A stretch of DNA of 55,356 nt from a bacterium (GTDB taxonomy: Bacteria > Electryoneota > Electryoneia > Electryoneales > Electryoneaceae): assembly GCA_028278125.1 (NCBI GenBank), contig JANQEY010000326.1:1-55356 (forward strand), given 5' to 3'. This document shows positions 1 to 7,429 of the stretch, piece by piece. The translations under genes were made by a program, and so were the position numbers. Each line of letters begins with the position of its first letter. Within the stretch, counting starts at the first letter, position 1. The notes below the pieces were generated by a model that saw only the letters and a program-made list of their open reading frames with translations, did no database searches and was not told the origin of the DNA.

Positions 1-254
1 TCGTGCCAAAATGTTATTTGTTAAATAATATAATAATAGCTATATTGTGTCAAAATTGACCGGGCAAAAAATTCCGGCAAAATTTTCTTACTGGTAATAT
101 TTGCCCTGACGATTGAAGTGAAAAGTTTTATCACTTTGAGTTAAAGTTATCAGTTGGAGTTTGGCTAACGATATTGCGAAACAAGAATCACGCTGGTATT
201 TTCATGTTTTAGGATAATTCATTAATTTTCTCTGGATTTTGGAGGTACTAAGGG

Positions 255-1931
255 ATGAAAGAATTAGATGCCTGGTTGGAAACTCACCATTCAGAAAGCA
301 AAATATCTCCGGCCAAATGGTCCGACCTGCCGGAAGATCTTGTTGTGCGGCTTGAGAATCTTGCTCGTGATGAAGCAGTAAGGCGTGCGGACGAGTTTGC
401 AAGCGAAGGTAATCTTGATTTGTCCCGCCACGACGCAGTTCGGCAGCTGGTAAATGCTATGGCTCAAGCTTGGACACTACCGGGCGACCTGGTATGCAGG
501 GTAGTCGAGGACTATATAGATGAGCTTCCTCCCGATCCTGGGCATGAATTTGAGAAACTGGCTGATAAACTTTTCAGACGTCGAGCGTCAACAACCTGGG
601 ACGAACTGAAAACTATCCTTAAAGATGAAGATCTGCATGAAGTTGTTCAGAATACAGTATCCGATATCGCATTACCTCCGCAAAGTTCAATTGATAAACA
701 GGGTTTCCTGAATGTTTTCCAGGACGCATATGATTCACGGACTATAAATCATCCCAAGGATTGTGTTAACGAGATAGCCAAGTTGCTTGGGATTACAGAG
801 AAGAAAAAAGAGATAAGCCTCTCGGAAGTTCGTGAGCTTGTGGAGATACGTGGTGCAACCACATGGGTAAGCGCGCTCGACCTTGAGCTGGAAGTAGGAA
901 TTATTAAAGCGTCGAAGGAAGAACTTATCCGAATCCTCAAACGTTTTGCGTTGCTACAAAAGAAACAAGGCGGCCCCACGGGTGTTGCACCGTCGGCGAA
1001 AAAATCTAAACCGGCGATTTTAATGGCAGAAGAGGAATCGGAAGTAGAAGAGGTCGACGAAGCCGTAAACGAAACCGAGGAAGTTGATATACCGGAAGTT
1101 TCCGAAGAGCTGGAAGGGCTGGATAAAGAAATCAGTGAGATCGATGAAGACCTGGAGCTCGATGATATTGTTGATTTAGATGATCTTGAATTAGAGATAG
1201 ATGAAGATATTGATGAAGCTGACCTTGATGAAGGTTCAATATCCAGGGAAAATGCCGATAGTGATGAGGACGCGATAGAGGCATTGTTTGGATCAGAAGA
1301 CGCCGCTGCCCTTGTCGAAGATGATGATGAAATTGAAGAGCTGGAAGATGAATCTCAGCTTGAACAGGTTGCTGAGTTTGATGTGCAGGAAGAGGTAGAA
1401 GATACCGGTGCGAAAATTGATCTCGATGCTGCGATTGATGAAGCTGATGAGGAATCATCGGGTGAAGATGAAAACGGATCGGTTGTAAGCCCGGAAGAAA
1501 TAATAGATTTTGATGAATCAGTATCCGAAGAGGTTTCCGCAGCTAGCGAATCTGACCTTGATTTTCTGGAAAAAGCTAGCGCTGATGAAGAAGTTGAAGA
1601 TTCAGTAGTTGAAGAACCGGAAGAGGAAGAAATAGCAGAGGTTATTGAAGAGCCTGAAGAAAAAACGGATAAACCGAAAAGGAGTTCGGCAGACATTGAT
1701 CCCAGGTTTAAGGATTTAATGGAAGGTGAACTACGCAACCGTATCGTGAATGAGATGTATTCCGGTCATGAAGAGTACCTGGACATATTTCTCACAAAAA
1801 TATCGGGGACAACTGACTGGAACAGGGCGAAACAGTTTATTGCGAATGAATTGTTCCGGAACCGTATTGATTTAAACAGTGAACTTGGCGAAGAGTTTTA
1901 TGTAATCCTTAAGAATTGCATGGGACAATAA
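255..1931 (+). CDS. Acidic modular protein of unknown function
   Basis: I do not recognise this 558-residue protein. It has no signal peptide or membrane segment, so it is probably cytoplasmic. Residues 1-245 look folded and mostly helical. Residues about 255-475 are a very Glu/Asp-rich, low-complexity linker. Residues about 480-558 form a second folded, helical part. A short module recurs: residues 96-120 (GHEFEK...STTWDELKTI), residues 188-210 (...GATTWVSAL) and residues 504-527 (GHEEYL...GTTDWNRAKQFI). The start is well supported by a GGAGGT Shine-Dalgarno a few bases upstream of the ATG. The 254 bases before it hold no gene that I can see. The next gene follows on the same strand. The acidic centre suggests a flexible tether between two binding ends, which is inference. 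Confidence 0.85.
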   Translation: MKELDAWLETHHSESKISPAKWSDLPEDLVVRLENLARDEAVRRADEFASEGNLDLSRHDAVRQLVNAMAQAWTLPGDLVCRVVEDYIDELPPDPGHEFEKLADKLFRRRASTTWDELKTILKDEDLHEVVQNTVSDIALPPQSSIDKQGFLNVFQDAYDSRTINHPKDCVNEIAKLLGITEKKKEISLSEVRELVEIRGATTWVSALDLELEVGIIKASKEELIRILKRFALLQKKQGGPTGVAPSAKKSKPAILMAEEESEVEEVDEAVNETEEVDIPEVSEELEGLDKEISEIDEDLELDDIVDLDDLELEIDEDIDEADLDEGSISRENADSDEDAIEALFGSEDAAALVEDDDEIEELEDESQLEQVAEFDVQEEVEDTGAKIDLDAAIDEADEESSGEDENGSVVSPEEIIDFDESVSEEVSAASESDLDFLEKASADEEVEDSVVEEPEEEEIAEVIEEPEEKTDKPKRSSADIDPRFKDLMEGELRNRIVNEMYSGHEEYLDIFLTKISGTTDWNRAKQFIANELFRNRIDLNSELGEEFYVILKNCMGQ

Positions 1932-2013
1932 AATTTCACAAACAGAAGCGATACCTTCTTCAACAGCTTCATTAGGTTGTCATACTGAATCAGTCATCCG
2001 AAAAATTAATGGA

Positions 2014-2847
2014 TTGCCGATACACCCCTCCATTGCCCATTATCTAATTGAGCGAAGAGATAATTACCTGTTAGACCAGGAAGATATTTTAAATACAATC
2101 ATGGTTGATCCCGCTGCGATGCTGGATTTTCTTAGGTTTATGAAATTGGATTCCAGTGAGGAAATTAACCTTGTAAACATCAGGAATTCCGTATTTCGCT
2201 TAAACCCTGAAGATTTAGTTGATTTATTTGATAATTCTAGTATTGAAAAAACAAACAGGCAAAATTCGATTAATGAAAAGTTTTTATCTGCCTTATGGCA
2301 CCACTCAATAACCACCGCGTTGCTTGCAAAGAGTTTAAACTACAGAAAAAGAACAAGAACATCGTCTAAATTACCCCATTTGGATTTATATATTGCTGGA
2401 TTACTCCATAATATTGGCTGGCTTATAATCAATCATTTATTCCCTGATGAATTGAATACAATGCTGGTTAAAGCAGAAATACAGGATGAATGGGATGAAA
2501 ACCTTGAAGTTAATTGTTTGGGTATGGATCACACCGAAACAGGGGCTTTATTTTTAGAACATTCATCCCTTCCTCCAGATTATTGCCAGGTTGTCAGGGA
2601 CCATCACAATCCGGGTTTTTCGGGAAAACTGGGTTATTACAGCGCCCTGATAGAAATCTCTGCAGCAATCTGTCCGTACCAGGTCCCCATGGAAAAGAGC
2701 TTGGAAATGGTCAGTCCATATTTCCCAAACCAACTTGTTAATGAAGAACCAAGCCGCGCAGTTCTCGAAATGAAACATCGATATTCACAACATTTGACTC
2801 AGGCAAAAACTATTGCAGACAAGATGCTTACCAGGTATTTCTATTAG
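2014..2847 (+). CDS. HDOD domain protein
   Basis: The protein is HDOD-like (a metal-free or degenerate HD-related output domain used in bacterial signalling). It shows the family's N-terminal pattern (LPIHPSIA..., DPAAMLDFLRFM), then HHSITTALLAKSL, AGLLHNIGWLI and DHTETGALFL. In HD hydrolases the central motif is HDIGK. Here it is HNIGW, so phosphohydrolase activity is unlikely. The usual role is protein-protein signalling, often alongside second-messenger or kinase systems. The called start is a TTG at 2014 with no clear Shine-Dalgarno. The reading frame stays open upstream to about 1906, and the residues just before the TTG (RKING) fit the HDOD N-terminus, so the true start may lie further upstream at a non-standard codon. 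It follows the acidic protein by 82 bases. Confidence 0.8.
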   Translation: MPIHPSIAHYLIERRDNYLLDQEDILNTIMVDPAAMLDFLRFMKLDSSEEINLVNIRNSVFRLNPEDLVDLFDNSSIEKTNRQNSINEKFLSALWHHSITTALLAKSLNYRKRTRTSSKLPHLDLYIAGLLHNIGWLIINHLFPDELNTMLVKAEIQDEWDENLEVNCLGMDHTETGALFLEHSSLPPDYCQVVRDHHNPGFSGKLGYYSALIEISAAICPYQVPMEKSLEMVSPYFPNQLVNEEPSRAVLEMKHRYSQHLTQAKTIADKMLTRYFY

Positions 2848-2996
2848 CTTTCCATCTTTTTCTATTAAATACAATTATCTCTTCGAAAATGAAATATAAT
2901 TTCGTATATTTGGGAATTGTAGATTTTTACAAATATGATTTAATCCGAGAATTTTAAGCCGGAATCATACAAATTTGCCACCCATGGAGGTACATG

Positions 2997-4832
2997 ATGA
3001 AATTCAGAGTATTTGCTGTTATCCTGTTTTCCATGATTTTCGTCGGAACAGCATTCTCACAGCAATTCAGCGATAATTACAACGGTGACATATTACCTCG
3101 TTGGCAAACCCTGGAGGAACTGAATACCCCCAGGCCTGATGTCGAATTGGATGAATTAACACCACCTCCGGACAATCCTGTCTTTCTGCAGCCTGAGTAT
3201 GCTCCGATGGAGGGTATAATTCTCCGCTATCCATTCTCATTTAGTGACATGTTTGTCTCAATGGTCAATGAATTCCAGGAAGTTGCAACTGTTTTTATTC
3301 TTGTTGAGACTACCAACTACGAAAACCAGTGTACGAACCTGTTGGAGGACAATGGCGTACCATTTGACAATATAGAATTTATACGCGTCGATACAGACGC
3401 GATCTGGGTTCGTGATTACGGGCCCTGGTTTGTTGAGGATGAAGGTTCACTTTCCGTTATTGACCTGATTTACTACTGGACCCGTCCGGAAGACGATGCT
3501 GTACCGGAATTCCTTCACGATCTATGGGACTTGGGTTATTATGGTCCAAATATAGATCATGAGGGCGGTAACATGATGACCAATGGGCACGGCAAGATGT
3601 TCATGAGCACGCGTGTCCTCGACGCTAATCCAGGTATGACTGAAACGGAAGTTGAAGAAATATACAGCGATTATTTTGGCCAGGATGACACTTATATATT
3701 TGAGCGGATTGACCGTGACGCCACAGGTCATATTGATCTTTGGGCAAAGGTGATGAATGACACGACTATCCTGGTAGCCGAAATGCAGCCGAATGACGTT
3801 AATTATGACCTCGTTGAGGAGCATGCGGCAACACTGGATGATACACCCACCGGACTTGGGGGAACATTTCATATTGTCCGCTGCCCTATGCCCACAGTTT
3901 CATATGACTGGTGGTATGGTTACTGGTACAGAAGCTACCTGAACAGTACACTTTTGAATGGAAAAGCAGTTATTCCAGTTTATGGGCTTGCTCTTGATGA
4001 TGATGCAATAGCAGCTTATGAAGAAGCCTTGGGACCAGACTGGGAGGTTGTTGGAATAGATTGTAATGACATTGCTCCCCTGGGAGGTGCCATTCACTGT
4101 GTAACAATTGGTGTGCCGCTGTTGTCTGATCCCACCCTGGCATTAACTGCTACTCCGGTTGATCCTCCGATTATTATCGGCGCTGGTGGCGGTAGTTTTC
4201 AATGGGATGCAGTTGTTGAGAACATCTCAGGTGGAAATGTCACATTTGACGCCTGGACATCTCTAGTTCTTCCAGGAGGTGGCGATTATGGTCCTTTAAC
4301 ATTGTTTGAAGACCTTGAACTGGCTGCGGGAGAAATTCTGACAGCTTCTCCAGTGCAGGTAGTCCCCGGTTATGCTCCAGGGGGTACATATACTTATGTC
4401 GCGAGCGTAGGTGATTATCCAACGCCAATTGCTTCCGATGAATTCGTTTTTGAAAAAACACCCCAGGTTGGAGTTATAAATCAAAATGAGTTCACGCCAG
4501 AAGGATGGGAATTGTATGGCTGGGAGGAGGAACAATCAGTTTTCAATAGTGACTATCCTGTACCAGTTGAATTTAAACTTGGTAATCCATATCCAAATCC
4601 ATTCAATCCATCAACAATTGTTCCTGTATTCCTCAACAATGATGGTCACTTGACAGTTTCAGCGTTTAATCTGCTTGGACAGAGAGTGGCGTTGATCGAA
4701 TCGGCTTATTATTCAGCCGGACAACATAATATTACTTTTAACGCAGCCGATTTGGCAGCGGGTATTTATTACATCCATGCACAGGTTGATAATGGTGAAG
4801 AGAGTACGGTAAAAGTATTGCTTGTAAAATAA
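2997..4832 (+). CDS. Secreted peptidylarginine/agmatine deiminase-family protein with C-terminal sorting domain
   Basis: This protein belongs to the PAD_porph/agmatine deiminase family, which hydrolyses a guanidinium group to a ureido group plus ammonia. Counting from the upstream ATG at 2994, a signal peptide covers residues 1-22 (ends TAFSQQ). The deiminase domain spans about 65-375, with WVRDYGPW (Asp141), HEGGN (Glu190), TGHIDLW (His246, Asp248) and GGAIHCVT (Cys369). A beta-rich Ig-like part follows (about 380-485), then a sorting domain (about 530-612) with YPNPFNPST and a terminal VKVLLVK. Order and catalytic residues match the Porphyromonas gingivalis PPAD layout. GGAGG ends six bases before the second ATG (2997), so I prefer that start over 2994. 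The product should be exported and placed on the surface or released. Whether it acts on peptidyl-arginine or free agmatine is not decidable here. Confidence 0.9.
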   Translation: MKFRVFAVILFSMIFVGTAFSQQFSDNYNGDILPRWQTLEELNTPRPDVELDELTPPPDNPVFLQPEYAPMEGIILRYPFSFSDMFVSMVNEFQEVATVFILVETTNYENQCTNLLEDNGVPFDNIEFIRVDTDAIWVRDYGPWFVEDEGSLSVIDLIYYWTRPEDDAVPEFLHDLWDLGYYGPNIDHEGGNMMTNGHGKMFMSTRVLDANPGMTETEVEEIYSDYFGQDDTYIFERIDRDATGHIDLWAKVMNDTTILVAEMQPNDVNYDLVEEHAATLDDTPTGLGGTFHIVRCPMPTVSYDWWYGYWYRSYLNSTLLNGKAVIPVYGLALDDDAIAAYEEALGPDWEVVGIDCNDIAPLGGAIHCVTIGVPLLSDPTLALTATPVDPPIIIGAGGGSFQWDAVVENISGGNVTFDAWTSLVLPGGGDYGPLTLFEDLELAAGEILTASPVQVVPGYAPGGTYTYVASVGDYPTPIASDEFVFEKTPQVGVINQNEFTPEGWELYGWEEEQSVFNSDYPVPVEFKLGNPYPNPFNPSTIVPVFLNNDGHLTVSAFNLLGQRVALIESAYYSAGQHNITFNAADLAAGIYYIHAQVDNGEESTVKVLLVK

Positions 4833-4857
4833 AACAGAGACAATATCTGCAGTCAGG

Positions 4858-4886
4858 GCGCCTGTGTTACACAGGCGCTTTTATTT
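4858..4886 (+). terminator. Intrinsic terminator after the deiminase gene
   Basis: A 9-bp perfect stem (GCGCCTGTG at 4858-4866 with CACAGGCGC at 4870-4878), a TTA loop and a T-rich tail (TTTTATTTTAT) lie 25 bases after the stop codon. The structure is seen directly. Function as a rho-independent terminator is the standard reading. Confidence 0.85.
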
Positions 4887-4998
4887 TATAATAAACAAGA
4901 CTGTATATATATCATCCAGTTGGAGTAAAATTAGAATAATTTGAAAAAAAGAACGGAAGAGAGCATTAAATAAAATAGTGATGGGGATCACGGTTCAC

Positions 4999-5026
4999 TT
5001 GACAAACATTATTTATTCTTTATCAC
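4999..5026 (+). promoter_or_regulatory. Putative promoter for the structured RNA
   Basis: A perfect TTGACA at 4999-5004 is followed after 16 bases by TATCAC (5021-5026), a four-of-six match to the -10 box. Transcription would start near 5033, just ahead of the structured RNA. It is a consensus match only. The lineage's sigma factor preferences are unknown. Confidence 0.5.
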
Positions 5027-5033
5027 AGAAAGC

Positions 5034-5240
5034 ATAGGCAATTTGATGTTCTTTTAAACTCGACCGTGACCAGTGGGAAGGGGGTCCACCTCGCAACCAC
5101 ACAGACAGGCGGGAAGTTGGTTTCTTCCCTTCCCCTGGTAGCTTTATAAAGATCCCGTAGTGTGGAACTACATAAGGGGATCATATCGGCGTTCTTCAGG
5201 AATCCCTCCCCCCGGTGCCTGTATGAATGCCGTTTTTTTT
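5034..5240 (+). ncRNA. Structured non-coding RNA candidate, family not recognised
   Basis: No open frame explains this segment, yet three hairpins lie in a row. First, ACCAGtGGGAAGGG (5069-5082) pairs with CCCTTCCCCTGGT (5127-5139): 13 pairs and one bulge, enclosing AACCA/TGGTT. Second, GATCCC (5151-5156) pairs with GGGATC (5177-5182), enclosing GTAGT/ACTAC. Third, CGGCGTTC (5187-5194) pairs with GAATGCCG (5225-5232), enclosing CAGG/CCTG, and is followed by eight T. The last hairpin is a textbook intrinsic terminator, so the transcript would be about 205 nt. It sits between a terminated gene and tRNA-Leu, with a TTGACA promoter upstream. I looked for tmRNA, RNase P and SRP RNA hallmarks (for SRP, the GGAAGGAAGCA-like apical loop) and did not find them. 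It is unlike the 6S-type fold at 42.8 kb. Confidence 0.65.
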
Positions 5241-5314
5241 GTGCTGTAATTCATATCAGTATTACAATTGCTCAGGTTGATATTGTCTCCCGGGTGACCA
5301 TATTATTTTATATC

Positions 5315-5344
5315 TTGCATACATAGCTGATTAATGCTTACAAT
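5315..5344 (+). promoter_or_regulatory. Putative promoter of tRNA-Leu
   Basis: TTGCAT (5315-5320) and TACAAT (5339-5344) are separated by 18 bases and end 22 bases before the tRNA. Both boxes match the sigma-70 consensus in five (TACAAT) or four (TTGCAT) positions. This implies the tRNA is transcribed separately from the structured RNA upstream. Confidence 0.5.
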
Positions 5345-5366
5345 TCGTGCCCTGAGTAATCAAGAT

Positions 5367-5450
5367 GCCGGAGTGGCGGAATTGGCAGACGCGCTGGTTT
5401 CAGGGACCAGTGTTCTTCGGGACGTGTGGGTTCGAGTCCCACCTCCGGCA
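5367..5450 (+). tRNA. tRNA-Leu (anticodon CAG)
   Basis: An 84-nt class II tRNA. The acceptor arms are GCCGGAG (5367-5373) and CTCCGGC (5443-5449) with discriminator A at 5450. The anticodon stem CTGGT/ACCAG encloses loop TTCAGGG, with CAG at 5401-5403, and a long variable arm follows. The T arm is GTGGG-TTCGAGT-CCCAC. The long variable arm plus anticodon CAG give leucine (CUG codons). The 3' CCA is not encoded: the next bases are CAT. Confidence 0.97.
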
Positions 5451-5561
5451 CATTTTTATCACTTTTCTTATATTCTTTGAGCCAATAAGAGTATTATCAT
5501 CATCAGCTAATCTTTGATCCCCAGGTTTCATTTATCCCGTTGCAAAAAATCAAGTATAGCC

Positions 5562-5590
5562 ATATCTTGCGCATGATATAATATCTTGCG
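5562..5590 (+). repeat. Direct repeat ATATCTTGCG x2 before the substrate-binding-protein gene
   Basis: ATATCTTGCG occurs at 5562-5571 and again at 5581-5590, a period of 19 bases (roughly two helical turns). It lies immediately upstream of the preferred GTG start at 5605. It could be a tandem operator for this gene. The arrangement is seen, and the function is inference. Confidence 0.45.
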
Positions 5591-5604
5591 TGGGGATATT
5601 TATT

Positions 5605-7377
5605 GTGGTAAGCAGAAAACTGGTTTTTAGTTGGATATTTCTTTTACTGATCTTTCTGTTATTTGTCTGTGTCCCATCCTGCGAGAAAAAACAAACCTCA
5701 CTTGATGATCAACTACCCATAGAGATTCTCAACAAATACCCGGCAGCAGTTATTAAATGGGCTCGAATCTTTTCGCCTTCAGTTCTCACGATTGAAGACA
5801 GGCTGGATGAGTTAAACTGGTTTTATGAGACCTGCCAACAGTTTCATGGCGATTCTGTTTATTCTGTTGGTGAAGAGATAGAAACCAGCTTCTGGGAGAG
5901 CCAGGTACTTACCCGCGCATTTAATGAGATCACAGGAATCAAAGTTAAACATGATGTAATTAACGAGTCCGAGCTGATTTCTCGATTGATGAAACAACTT
6001 GAAGGAGATACAAGTTATTACGAACTGTTTGTCACAGATGCAGATTTAATCGGGACTCATTTACGAATGCAGAAAGTTGTCGTATTGAGCGATTACTGGA
6101 GTACCGACGGTAAGTTTTATACAAATCCTTACCTTGATCTTGATGATTTTCTGAATCTAGAATTTGGGCAGGACTATGATGGCAATCAGTTGCAACTCCC
6201 GGATTACCAGTTCTCACTTGTATACTGGTTCAGGCATGACTGGTTTTCCGATCCGGAAGTAAAAAGGAGTTTTAAGAAGGAATATGGATACGAACTAGGT
6301 GTGCCTCTTAATTGGGCTGCCTACGAAGATATAGCCCGGTTTTTTACCGGCAGGTCAATGAAAAATCCTAACGATTCCGAGGTGATTGCCTATGGACATG
6401 CCGATTATGGGCTTACTGGACCGTCACTCGGATGGCGTTTTTCTGACGCTTTTTTATCAATTGCCGGTATGGGTGATAAAGGCTTGCCGAACGGATTGCC
6501 GGTAGATGAATGGGGAATCAGGGTAGAGAACAAAATTCCTTTGGGTGCCTCAGTGGAACGTGGAGGGGCTATAAACAGTCCGGCAGCAGTTTATGCCCTG
6601 GAGACCTGGATGTCGTTTTTAAGAACTTACGCTCCATCAGGATGTAGGCAGGCCGACTGGTTGGGTTTGGGACCGATTCCAGCTAAAGGAAATATCGCCC
6701 AGACATGGTATTGGACAAGTATTTATGCGGCATTGAATTCTGATTATAACAAGGTTGGGAGTCCTGTATGTAACCGTATGGGGAAACCCGTCTGGCGAAT
6801 AGCCCCTGTTCCCCGGGGCAGATACTGGCAGGATGGCATGAAGATCGGATACCAGGACGCGGGAAGCTGGACAATTCCCAAATCTACGATTGGTTCAAAA
6901 CGGCATATGTCATGGATCTGGGCACAATTCTGCCTTTCAAAAACCGTTGCTTTAAAAAAATTTATGACAGCAGCTACTCCTGTCAGAAAATCAACCCTGT
7001 ATTCTGAATGTGTGACTGAGAGCATGGATGACTATGGCGGATTGATCGAATTCTTAAGATCTCCAATGATTAAATACTTTACAGATAGCGGTCCAAACGT
7101 ACCTCACTACACCAAAATGTCAGCATTGTGGTGGAAAAATATCTCAAGAGCGATAGATGGAATTAATACACCTCAGGAAGCAATGGATAATCTTGCTGAA
7201 GAGATGGATAGCTTGATGATGTCGCTGGATCTGGAAGTTTATTCACCTGAATTAAGCGAGAAACGTCAAAAAAGTTATTGGATCAATCAACCCGGCTCAC
7301 CAAAGCCTGAGATCAATGAACGTGAAAATCCTGAGACTATTTCATATGAGGAATTATTGAAACAATGGCGGAAATAG
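5605..7377 (+). CDS. Extracellular solute-binding lipoprotein (ABC-type family 1), orphan
   Basis: A 590-residue protein with a basic N-terminus (VSRK), a strong hydrophobic stretch and a lipobox-like VPSC, so it is probably a lipoprotein facing the periplasm. The body has the look of family-1 sugar/glycerol-type binding proteins: an early alpha/beta lobe (VLTRAFNEITGIKV...), NWAAYEDIARFF, a Trp/Tyr-rich middle (QTWYWTSIYA) and IAPVPRGRYW...DAGSWTIPK, typical of ligand-clamping regions. I chose GTG at 5605 over GTG at 5590 because GGGG lies at a suitable distance and a direct repeat overlaps the earlier start. No ABC permease or ATPase gene is near. Instead a Cache-domain hybrid kinase starts 52 bases downstream, so this protein may present a ligand to the kinase (inference). 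The ligand is unknown. Confidence 0.8.
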   Translation: MVSRKLVFSWIFLLLIFLLFVCVPSCEKKQTSLDDQLPIEILNKYPAAVIKWARIFSPSVLTIEDRLDELNWFYETCQQFHGDSVYSVGEEIETSFWESQVLTRAFNEITGIKVKHDVINESELISRLMKQLEGDTSYYELFVTDADLIGTHLRMQKVVVLSDYWSTDGKFYTNPYLDLDDFLNLEFGQDYDGNQLQLPDYQFSLVYWFRHDWFSDPEVKRSFKKEYGYELGVPLNWAAYEDIARFFTGRSMKNPNDSEVIAYGHADYGLTGPSLGWRFSDAFLSIAGMGDKGLPNGLPVDEWGIRVENKIPLGASVERGGAINSPAAVYALETWMSFLRTYAPSGCRQADWLGLGPIPAKGNIAQTWYWTSIYAALNSDYNKVGSPVCNRMGKPVWRIAPVPRGRYWQDGMKIGYQDAGSWTIPKSTIGSKRHMSWIWAQFCLSKTVALKKFMTAATPVRKSTLYSECVTESMDDYGGLIEFLRSPMIKYFTDSGPNVPHYTKMSALWWKNISRAIDGINTPQEAMDNLAEEMDSLMMSLDLEVYSPELSEKRQKSYWINQPGSPKPEINERENPETISYEELLKQWRK

Positions 7378-7429
7378 TTCCGTCAGCATAAAGTATATTA
7401 TTTGAACCTGCAGGAGCCAAAAAAGTAAG

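Noticed and set aside
1132..1738. Antisense frames rich in Ser/His opposite the acidic linker
   Set aside because: They are mirror images of Glu/Asp codon runs in the real gene. The same applies to the Ser-rich frame at 24852-25082 opposite the acidic tract of the Tricorn-like gene.
2881..2996. Bacteroidetes-type promoter (-33 TTTG, -7 TAxxTTTG) before the deiminase gene
   Set aside because: Only partial matches such as TATTTG occur, at inconsistent spacing, in very AT-rich DNA.
4988..5069. TCACGGT (4988-4994) pairing with ACCGTGA (5063-5069) as part of the structured RNA
   Set aside because: The first arm lies upstream of the inferred transcription start and overlaps the promoter, and the second arm shares a base with the better 13-pair stem.
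5034..5240. tmRNA, RNase P RNA, SRP RNA or a cobalamin riboswitch at this locus
   Set aside because: None of the hallmark motifs is present (no tag frame with tRNA-like ends, no RNase P core, no SRP apical loop, no B12 box), and no gene follows in a riboswitch position.
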